DNA from: Chrysochromulina tobinii
Taxonomy: Eukaryota; Haptophyta; Prymnesiales; Chrysochromulinaceae
Direction of reading: 5' to 3'
Length of the DNA: 27,952 nt
NCBI GenBank assembly: GCA_001275005.1
Contig: JWZX01002070.1
Location: 1 to 27,952, forward strand
Below the pieces are notes generated by a model that saw only the letters and a program-made list of their open reading frames with translations, had not been told where the DNA came from and ran no database searches. The translations under genes were made by a program, and so were the position numbers. Shown piece after piece: positions 17,112 to 25,000 of the stretch. How positions within the stretch are numbered: position 1 is the stretch's first letter; the number at the start of each line of letters is the position of its first letter.

Positions 17112-18446
17112 ATGCTCGTGAGCTTGCTTCTGGCCGAGCTGGCGCTGCTGCCACTCGATGCACCCTCGATATCGCCGAATGTGCACGCGGCAGCGATAGC
17201 CGGTTCGCCGAAGTTTGTGTTGAGCAACGACGAGCTCAAAAGGTTTCCGAGTCGAGTGCCCTTGGAACTTGGTTGGTTCGAGAAATGGGCCCTTACGCCA
17301 CCTGGTTCGGCAACGGCGACGACTCTTGCCAAATCCTCTCCAGTCAAATCCAAGGCTTCGAAGACAGGCGATAAGGGTAAGGGCAAAGGCGGTGGCACGG
17401 CACCAAAGACACCAGGCGGCTTTGGCGCTGCGACCAAGTCACTCTTCTGCAAGGGGCCAACTGCCGACGTGCTGACTGTGGTGCGCGGCACAGCAGCAGA
17501 TGGCACCACAGACGGCATTGCCGGGGCGTGCTCTCCCGAGGCACTTCGAGCGTGGGGCGGCGCCGCGCGGCGTGCCATCGAAGAGCACATAGTGGGGAAT
17601 GGAGCTGTGCTGCTGCGAGGGCTACCGATGCGCTCGGCGGAGGAGTTTGCGCACTTTTGGAAGGGCTGCCTCGACGAGGAGGCGCCAGTTCCGCTGGTCG
17701 AAGGTCGGTACACGTCCCTCGGCCCCGCCGCAGGCCGCGAAAAGCTCTCGGGCATCGACTTAGCTACGAACGTGCCGCCTGACTTTCTGCTACTCAACCA
17801 CAATGAGCTATGCTACAACCCGACAACTGTCGGACGGATCGGGCTCTACTGCGTCCAGGACGCGCCCAGTGGCGGCGAATCGACGCTGGCGCGCAACTGC
17901 GACCTCGGCACGACGCACTCGGCTTCGGTCCGACAGTTTCTCAAGGAGCACGGCGGCATCCGGTACTCGCGGGTCTTCTTCGACGCCCGAAACCCGCCGC
18001 CGCCGCAGGTGACGACCGCCGCACTCGGCTCATGGCAAGGGAAGTGCGCGCTGCCCGACGACGCCCCGCGCGAGGCCGCGGTCGCCTTCTTCCTTGAGAT
18101 GGGCTTCCTAGCTGAAGACCTCGTTTGGGACACTAATGGCTGCCTGACTGTGACTAACGTTCACCCGGGCTACGTGCGCGATGCCTCGAGCGGTGCTGAA
18201 GTGTGGTGGAACATCGTGCACACGGGCTCACTGACCGCTGCGGATGGCACGCCTTTCCCGCCCAAGCTCGTGGCAGAGGTGCAGCGGACTGCCTGGGAGC
18301 ACACTTATGCTTTCAAGCTGCACCCTGGAGACTGGCTGATGCTCGACAACATGCGCGTGCAGCATGGACGGCTGCCGTACGAGGCATCCTCGCAGCAGAA
18401 GCGCGTGCTGCTCACTGTCTACAGCAGTCCGTGCCCTTCGTGCTGA
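17112..18446 (+). CDS. TauD/TfdA-type Fe(II)/2-oxoglutarate oxygenase
   Basis: The start is ATG 17112 (444 residues), because the frame upstream is only microsatellite. The core is a jelly-roll oxygenase of the TauD/clavaminate synthase-like type. Facial-triad candidates are His230 and Glu232 in NHNELCYNP and His418 in RVQHGRLPY. Arg431 in KRVLLTVY would bind the 2-oxoglutarate carboxylate. Other family marks are GNGAVLLRGLP, GRIGLYCVQDAPSGGEST and WLMLDNMRVQHG. The family uses Fe(II), O2 and 2-oxoglutarate to oxidise small substrates; the substrate here is unknown. HxE in place of HxD is known in clavaminate synthase-like members. Residues ~65-125 are a Lys/Gly/Ser-rich low-complexity insert. 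The N-terminus (MLVSLLLAELALLPL) is hydrophobic and may be a signal sequence. Confidence 0.85.
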   Translation: MLVSLLLAELALLPLDAPSISPNVHAAAIAGSPKFVLSNDELKRFPSRVPLELGWFEKWALTPPGSATATTLAKSSPVKSKASKTGDKGKGKGGGTAPKTPGGFGAATKSLFCKGPTADVLTVVRGTAADGTTDGIAGACSPEALRAWGGAARRAIEEHIVGNGAVLLRGLPMRSAEEFAHFWKGCLDEEAPVPLVEGRYTSLGPAAGREKLSGIDLATNVPPDFLLLNHNELCYNPTTVGRIGLYCVQDAPSGGESTLARNCDLGTTHSASVRQFLKEHGGIRYSRVFFDARNPPPPQVTTAALGSWQGKCALPDDAPREAAVAFFLEMGFLAEDLVWDTNGCLTVTNVHPGYVRDASSGAEVWWNIVHTGSLTAADGTPFPPKLVAEVQRTAWEHTYAFKLHPGDWLMLDNMRVQHGRLPYEASSQQKRVLLTVYSSPCPSC

Positions 18447-18515
18447 CGGCGCACGAGACTCGATGGACTGACGAGACTGACGAGATTGACGAGACCGACG
18501 GCGCACGAGACTCGA
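18445..18515. repeat. Direct repeat and GACGAGAYT array at TauD-like stop
   Basis: GACGGCGCACGAGACTCGA occurs at 18445-18463 and 18497-18515, offset 52 bp. Between them are short GACGAGACT-type units. The stop codon (TGA, 18444-18446) overlaps the first copy. Confidence 0.85.
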
Positions 18516-19111
18516 AGAAGCCGCCTTAAGTTCACACTCGACACCGTCATCGGGTCACCGATCGCAACCGCCGCGCGGTCGCCTCATCTGTCATCGTGTG
18601 AAGGTCTCGGTCGGACGTCTGTCGCCACACGCACAACCAGTCCGAGACCCGCCGCCCACAGTGTCTGACACGGCTGGTCCGGTGGCGTTGCTATTGGGTA
18701 ATTGCGACCCGCGTGTGACTGACGCTGGCACGCTCCTGGGCGCCGCGGGAACGGTGCCTTCCGACTGACTTCCACGAATTCGACCAACGAGTTCGGTTAA
18801 AAATGTAAAATCGTCCACCCGACTGGTACGCGGTAGCCTAGTACGGTACGTGCGGTCCATACCTACAGAGCCCGACCAAGAGCGCGACACGCCTATTAAT
18901 ACCGGCGCCCTTGTATCGCTCTGTGATCGTACCGTATTCTCCGTCTGACGCGACGCTCATCGCGCCGACTCTCGCCTCGCTTCGAGCGTAGCCGAGCGTA
19001 CGGGCCACCGAGGTCGCTCTCGCCGTCGGCGGGCAGCGGCTCTCGGTGTCTCGGCGGCTATAGACGAGTAGCGGTACATGTAGCAGTAGGCCCGCGGCTG
19101 GCTACAAGCAC
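18447..19111. other. Convergent intergenic region
   Basis: It lies between the TauD-like gene and a converging coiled-coil gene. Apart from the short direct repeats at its left end I see no gene, RNA or motif. Confidence 0.45.
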
Positions 19112-19936
19112 TTACGCCCAGTGGTCACTGTACGCGATGCCAATCCACGTCGGCCCAGGCTCCTTGGGCCGCTGCAAGGCGCCATGCAACGCATGCAACG
19201 CATGCAACGGTGTGGGACTGGTGTGGGCGCCATGGTGGGCGCCCGCCTGACTCGCCCACACCTGGCCGCGTTGCTCCGCAGCGACGATCGCGCGGTTCTG
19301 TCGTGCTTCCTCAGCATTCCCCTCCTCTTGCGCCCCCGCCTTGACTGCACGCCGCTCTGCCGACACGGTCAATGCCGCCTGGATCGCCTCGTTCTCGGCC
19401 GCCTTCTCCTCAGCCTGATGAGCAATTTGCTGCTCGTCGCGCTCTCGCATCTCTCTAAGCACCGCCTTCTCATCCTTCTCCTTCCAATCAAGTTTGGGCT
19501 CCGCAGCCGCCGTATCTTCTGCCGCTCTATCTTCAGCCGCCGGCTCCGCTGCCATCTCCGCTGCCGCTGTATCTTTTGCCGCCATATCTTCAGCCGCCAA
19601 CTCCGCTGCCAGCTCCGCCGCCGAAGTACTCGCCGTCCGCCCTGCTGCGCCGCCAGCACCGGCGCTCGCGGATTTACCCCACGGCGCCTGGGGTACTCGC
19701 CTCGTCGCAGCCTGCACGACCTGCTCCCGACGGCGCTCGGCCCAGCCTCTCGTCGCATCGTCGATGCGCTCGCGCTCAGCTGCTGCGCGCGCGGCCGCCT
19801 GCCGTGCAAGCTCCCGCTGGTGCTCAGCATCGCGCTGCCGCTGGAGCGCCACGTGCGCTGCCGTCGCTGCCTGCGCCTCCCGGATCGCACGCTCGCGCAC
19901 CAACCAGGGGGTGTCGCGGCCATCGTCGGCCACCAT
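19112..19936 (-). CDS. Unidentified coiled-coil protein
   Basis: The 274-residue frame starts at ATG 19936 (MVADDGRDTPWLVRERAIRE) and ends at TAA 19114-19112. It is rich in Ala, Glu, Arg and Gln. Residues ~13-80 look like a continuous charged helix, followed by VPQAPWGKSASAG, an AAELAAEDMAA-type repeat (~105-150), and a second charged helix (KLDWKEKDEKAVLREMRERDEQQI, shortened here to LREMRERDEQQI) at ~150-225. The C-terminus contains LHALHALHGA, from three 9-bp units at 19183-19209. I do not recognise a family. The residue composition suits a cytoskeletal or scaffold coil, but this is inference. The plus strand is also open here; the minus strand is preferred for its coil periodicity. Confidence 0.5.
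   Translation of the reverse strand: MVADDGRDTPWLVRERAIREAQAATAAHVALQRQRDAEHQRELARQAAARAAAERERIDDATRGWAERRREQVVQAATRRVPQAPWGKSASAGAGGAAGRTASTSAAELAAELAAEDMAAKDTAAAEMAAEPAAEDRAAEDTAAAEPKLDWKEKDEKAVLREMRERDEQQIAHQAEEKAAENEAIQAALTVSAERRAVKAGAQEEGNAEEARQNRAIVAAEQRGQVWASQAGAHHGAHTSPTPLHALHALHGALQRPKEPGPTWIGIAYSDHWA
19183..19209 (-). repeat. 9-bp repeat (CATGCAACG)x3
   Basis: Three perfect units encode the LHA-type repeats near the C-terminus of the minus-strand coiled-coil protein. Confidence 0.85.
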
Positions 19937-20746
19937 TCGTCGCCCGCGACCGCGAGCACGCCAAGACGGTTACGTCATCACGTTGGGTTTCGACCATGTT
20001 CGACGTCCAGCGGGCGCCATTCCGGTTCACGACACGTTTCACGTTCACGTTAATTTGCCATCACGGCAAGACGCACAGCCACAGGTCCCGTGGAGACGCC
20101 ATTCCGGTTCAACGGCGCCGGGGGTGCCGGCGCTTTTTTGGTAGTGGGAGGAAAATGAACGCGAGGACAGTTACTGTACGGGACCATCGGGAACTTCCAT
20201 TCAAAAAAGTCACATCTACAGGCACAGCGAGCGCAGGCAAGCAACGAAGCAAGAAAGCAATTCTTGCACCGAGAGACGACTGTGAGCCGCTGAGCGCGAG
20301 TACGGAAGTATTAACGCGAGTACTTTTTAGTACCGTTTAGTAGTTGATCGGGAGCGGCGGGAGCCGTACTTAGTGACGGTGGTGTGTGCGGGGAGGGACC
20401 GTCCCAGACCGCGAAAGATAACTGATTGACTGACTGGCACTGTTGCCCTAAATCCTCTCACGGCACACGGGACTGAGAGGAGCTCTCCTCGACTTCACCA
20501 GCACGGACGAGCACCACACATTCAACACGCGACAAGGGAGCATAGCGAGGAGCACGCACTCGCGCCGAGCACTCGCCATCATCTGAGTGCCCACCTATCC
20601 TGAGTGTCCACCTACTGAGCGAGCGATGGGGGACAGCGCCTCTATGTCCGGCGCAAGCGGCCTGCGCACACTTCACCCTGAAGCGGTTTCCATGTTGCTT
20701 CGAGGCGCAGGCAGGTCATGGGCGGGGTCATGCGCATCGGCAGGGT
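19937..20746. other. Intergenic region
   Basis: It holds the 5' flank of the coiled-coil gene and the 3' flank of the small membrane-protein gene. CGCCATTCCGGTTCA occurs twice (about 20015 and 20096). At 20295-20340 there is a small cluster of AGTAC and TTTAGTA words. No gene is supported. Confidence 0.45.
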
Positions 20747-21163
20747 TCATGGTGCACGAACGCGAGCTGACACTTTCTTCTCGACCGTGCCGAAGAGGGC
20801 GCCGAGGAGGGTGGCGAACGCAAGCAGCACAGCCCAAGCAATCTCTTGGGTTGCCGCGGTGGTCAACGCAGAGCCCACAGGCTCTCGCGTTTCTGCAGCA
20901 GATGGTGGCAGCGTCACCTTTGGGCTTCCATTCTGCTGTGCCGGCGCGAGGGCGTCGCGGATGGTTTGTGGCGACGCCGTCTGCGACTCATCTGCGACGA
21001 TGAGGTTCTCTGGCTTAACACGAATGCACTCTGCCGAGACTGTCAGCCAAATGGCCACGCGCCCTTGGTATTCCTGAATGACCTTCGCCTCACACCCGTT
21101 GAGGTCGTGGCGCTCTTTGAGTCCGACGAGCACGACGCGCTGGTTGCGGTCAAATGTGGTCAT
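20747..21163 (-). CDS. Small LNG/VKPENL-domain protein with C-terminal membrane segment
   Basis: The 138-residue protein starts at ATG 21163 (MTTFDRNQRVVLVGL). A non-ATG start upstream was not used. Residues ~6-55 follow a pattern common in algal proteins: V.L.GL....LNG..A.V.....GRV.IWL......CIRVKPENL, likely a small beta-barrel domain of unknown function. Residues ~56-100 are a polar linker. Residues ~108-128 (IAWAVLLAFATLLGALFG) are a predicted membrane helix, followed by a basic tail (KKVSARVRAP). It could be a tail-anchored protein with the domain in the cytosol; that topology is inferred. Confidence 0.65.
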   Translation of the reverse strand: MTTFDRNQRVVLVGLKERHDLNGCEAKVIQEYQGRVAIWLTVSAECIRVKPENLIVADESQTASPQTIRDALAPAQQNGSPKVTLPPSAAETREPVGSALTTAATQEIAWAVLLAFATLLGALFGTVEKKVSARVRAP

Positions 21164-22016
21164 CTTTGCACAGCCGCGCGAAGGGGCGTCCGTCACGGGA
21201 TCCTCGCACGTGGGTGCGGATTAGATGCTGACCAACTTGCTGACCGGCAAAGTTGATGAAACGTTCCTAATCGAGAGTAGTGGACTCTCAAACGTGATTT
21301 GGGAGGCCTCTCAGTCCAAGTGCGCGTGCAGAACCGACGACAGGCGGCTCTACATCGGCAGGAAAGAGGACGGGAGGAATAGAGTGTTTCGCAATCGATA
21401 CACATTGTCCTTGAGAGGCTTGAGCGCCGCCGAACCCGGATCGCGTTCGCGAGAGCCCATGCCCCGTTGCCGACATGGTTGCCCTTTATAGGCCCTTTAT
21501 ACTTACTTAACCCATGACTTAACCCCGCCAATTCGTACAGTAAGCCCCACCAAATCGTACAGGAAACCCCACGCCCCACCAAATCGTACATGATCGTACA
21601 CACACGGGAAACCCCACCAAATCGTACAGATCGTCGTACACTCAGGAAACCCCACACCTAACCCGTCATCCGGTCATGCGGACTATTTGCGACCGCTCCC
21701 CCGCCCCACGCCCCTGCCTCCCACAGGCCACCCTGCCAGCCGTTGCCAAGTTAGCAACTATTACATGTGGCGGCGGGGTTTGCCTACTATGTCACATGTG
21801 CTGCATGTATTGCAGCTTGATGAAGCTTCGCAACAGACTGCACACGCCAGTCATGGCGGTGTGCACCTATGCCCTCCTGCCGCATCCCCCCGCCACTCCA
21901 CGCCTGCCCTCCTGCCGCATCCCCCCGGTACCCTTATTTGGTACCCCACGCCTTCTGACGCCTTCATCACAGTGCTCAGAGCCCGCCTCTTTGCACGTCC
22001 TTTTCCCACCCCCTCT
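21164..22016. other. Intergenic region with short repeats
   Basis: It lies upstream of the small membrane-protein gene and downstream of the kinase gene, both on the minus strand. It contains the ATCGTACA repeat and a 22-bp direct repeat (21871-21892 and 21906-21927, GCCCTCCTGCCGCATCCCCC plus two bases). Open frames here are short and lack protein-like features. Confidence 0.5.
21524..21655. repeat. CCCACCAAATCGTACAGGAA imperfect repeat
   Basis: About four degenerate copies of CCCCACCAAATCGTACA linked by GGAAACCCCAC occur between two minus-strand genes. ATCGTACA occurs several more times on its own. The cluster could be a protein-binding array or a minisatellite. Confidence 0.8.
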
Positions 22017-25000
22017 TCACACGTCGACCTCCTCCGAGGCCGGCGGTTTGGCACCGCCTTGCGTGAATGTGGCCATGAGAGTGTCGCCGAGGCCAAAGGT
22101 CGACAAGAAGGCGGGTGCAGCCGGCTGCACCCGGGGCGATTCTTCCTCGGCCTTCGGCGGCGTTGGAGGCGCGGCGCCGAACCCGCCCGACCCTGCCTTG
22201 CCAGGCGTGAAGGTGGTGAGGAGCGTGTCAGAGAAGGTCTGGAAGAGCGAAGCCTTCGGCTCCTCCTGCTCAGCGGTGGTCATCGACGAGCCTCTGACCG
22301 AAGGCGACGAGGCCGCATCAGCGCGGTACGACTTCTCGAGCCCACCTGCCGACTTGGAGCGGTTCTTGAACTTGTCGCGGTACGACTGGTCCATCGACGA
22401 TGGGCGGTAGTCGTCCTTCGAATTCGAGCGGTCTGATCCCCCGGTGTCAGCAAGCGAGGTGCGCAGCGGACGCTTGTTCTTGATGCGCGCCACGGGGCGC
22501 GGGTCCTCGCAGTCCCCGATGGCTGCGCTGATCAGGCCCGAGATCTGCTCAAATGTTGGGCGCATAATGGGGCCAGGGTGGCAGCACTGCTTGGCAAGCT
22601 GCTTGATCTTCTCGGGCGTGGACTCGCTCTCAAGCATCAGCTCGAGCGGCGAGTACTCGCCGCTTGCAATTACCTGGAGGAGCTGCTTGGGCGTCTCGAT
22701 GTGCGTCAGCCACGAGTAGGGCGGGCGCTTCGAGGCCATGTGCGCGAGCATGCACCCGAAGGCCCACACGTCCACCGGCTTGTCGTACGTGCCCATCTTC
22801 ACGATCTCGGGCGCCATGTAGGGCGGCGTGCCCTGGATGTCGCCGCCGTCGCTGCCAGCCTTCTTGACGTCGACTTCTTCGAAGACGGTGCCGAAGTCGG
22901 CAATCTTGGCCACCCACTGAGCGTCGAGGAGCACGTTGCCCGGCTTGAGGTCGCGGTGGAGCATGTTGTTGAAGTGGATGTAGGCCATGCCGTTGCTCAC
23001 GTCCGAGGCGATGGAGTAGAGGGAGCCCTTCCACGTGGCGTACTGCTCGAAGGCCGCGAGCTGGAGCACGTCGGCGAGCGAGGCCTCCATGAGCTCCATG
23101 ACGATGCCCCTGCTGCCCTCGATGCTGTCCTCGGCGACGCCGAGCGTGAGCAGCACGTTCGGGTGGCGCAGCGCGTTCATCACGTGGAACTCGGCCATGA
23201 GCGCCGTGGCGAGCGCGTCCGACCTCTCGTCCTTCTTGTGCAGCTTCTTGATGGCGCACTTGGTCGCCTGGAACGTGCACTTGTAGACGACGCCAAAGGC
23301 GCCGGTGCCGAGCTCGTCGGCATAAGTGATCTGGTCCATGGGGATGGGCTTGTACTTATCCTTCTTCGCTCCTCCTGCGTCGAGGGCCTGCAACTCGGTG
23401 GTGGGCTTGCTGACGCCCGTCCTGGCGCGGCCTGCCGACTTGCCCTTCTTCGTGCGCATGTAGTAGACAGCGACGAAGACGACGGCGAGGACGAACACGG
23501 AGGCGCACGCGGCGATGACGGCGATGAGGATCGTCGACTCTTTCGCGTTTCCGGCCGGGGGAACCCCTAGCCCGGCTCCATAGTTCGCGGGCAAAAAGGG
23601 CGGCGGCGGCGAGGGCGGATGCGCGGGCGGCGAGGGCGGTGGGGACGGCGGCGAGGGCGAGGGCGGCGGATGCTTCGGCGGCAACGGCGAGGGCGGAGGC
23701 AACAGTGGCGGTGGCGGTGGCGGCGGCCGAGGGGGGGGACTTGGAGGTGAGGGTGTGCCGGGCGGTGGCTTGGGCGGCGGCGGCCTGGGCGGCGGCGAGT
23801 ACACGACGCATGAGCCGTTGTCTTGGGTGGCAAGCGAGTCGTAATTGGAGGCCGCCGGAGACATGCAGCCCGGAATGGTGAACGTGCACGGGAGCTGCAT
23901 GTTGGCGTTGGCCACATAGTTGTTCGCGGCCGAGTTCGGGCAGCCGTAGACGTCGTAGATGCAATCGGAGGCGAAGTTCACGGTGGCGCTCGGATTGTAG
24001 TTCCTGGCCGTATTCACGAGGCAACCGGGAATGCTGTACGCACACGCCGATTGGACGTTGACGGTTGCCGAGGGCATGTAGGTGGTCGCGTTGGAGTCCA
24101 TACAGCCACTGACTTGGTACACGCACGCGAATCCCTGCGAGGTCGGCGTTGGCGCCGCAGCGGTGGACACGACATTGGCAATGCTCAAGTAGTTCAACGC
24201 CGTGGGCGACATGCAGCCCTCGACCCGGGCGATGCACGACGACGAGGCCTCTGAGTTGCCCGGCGTGGCCGTCGCGATGAAGTTGAGCGCCGTGCTCAGC
24301 GTGCAGCCCAGGACGTGGTACGAGCATGCGGCCTGATTGTGCGACGTAGAGGTCGCCGAATAGGAAATCGCGACCGGGTCCATGCAGCCTGAAAGCTGCA
24401 GGCGGCGACCCGGAGCGTCCTCCTCCTCGAGGCGGCGGCCCGAGCTTGCGTTAGAGCTTGCGCACGAGCCAGGGATTTGGAAGGTGTTCTTCGCATTGTA
24501 GTTTGGATCGCCGACGGCCATGCAGCCGCCATACGAGCACGAGTTATTCAGCTGCACGTTGTAGATGGCGTTGTAGTTGAGCGCAGTTGGGTCGGTGCAG
24601 CCTAGCTTGTTCGGGCACGAGCCGTCGCTAATCGTGGCGAGCGGAAAGTACCTGGTGTCCAACGAGTTCTTGCAGCCGAGGAAGATGCAATCAGGGGGGC
24701 CGGCGGTGTTGAAGCCAGGGTTGTAGTTCGACGCGCGCGAGTCGATGCAGCCAAAGATTTTGGGGGTGCAGCCCGAGTTGACGTTGGCGCTCGGGTTGTA
24801 GTTGAACTTGGTCGAGTCCATGCAGCCCGGGTAGGCGAAGAAGCACGAGTTGTACGGGTCGACGGTGGCACCGGGCGCGTAGTTGGCAGCGGCCGAGTTC
24901 TTGCAGCCAGGGATGAACGGCGGGCATGCGCCGTTGTCGAAGTTGGCGCTCGGGTTGTACTGGGGGAAGCGCGAGTCGGTGCAGCCGCCGAGGATGCACG

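Noticed and set aside
19121-20053. Plus-strand frame opposite the coiled-coil gene
   Set aside because: It is Arg/Cys/Leu-rich with no helical periodicity, typical of the antisense of an Ala/Glu-rich coil. The opposite strand fits better, although neither is certain.
20587-21003. Plus-strand frame overlapping the small membrane-protein gene
   Set aside because: No recognisable domain; the minus-strand frame has the conserved LNG/VKPENL pattern and a membrane helix.
21225-21491. Short plus-strand frame in the intergenic region
   Set aside because: 88 codons with no domain, and its residue composition does not look like a real protein.
22578-23570. Plus-strand frame opposite the kinase domain
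   Set aside because: It is antisense to clear kinase motifs (GTGAFG, HRDLKPGN, DFG).
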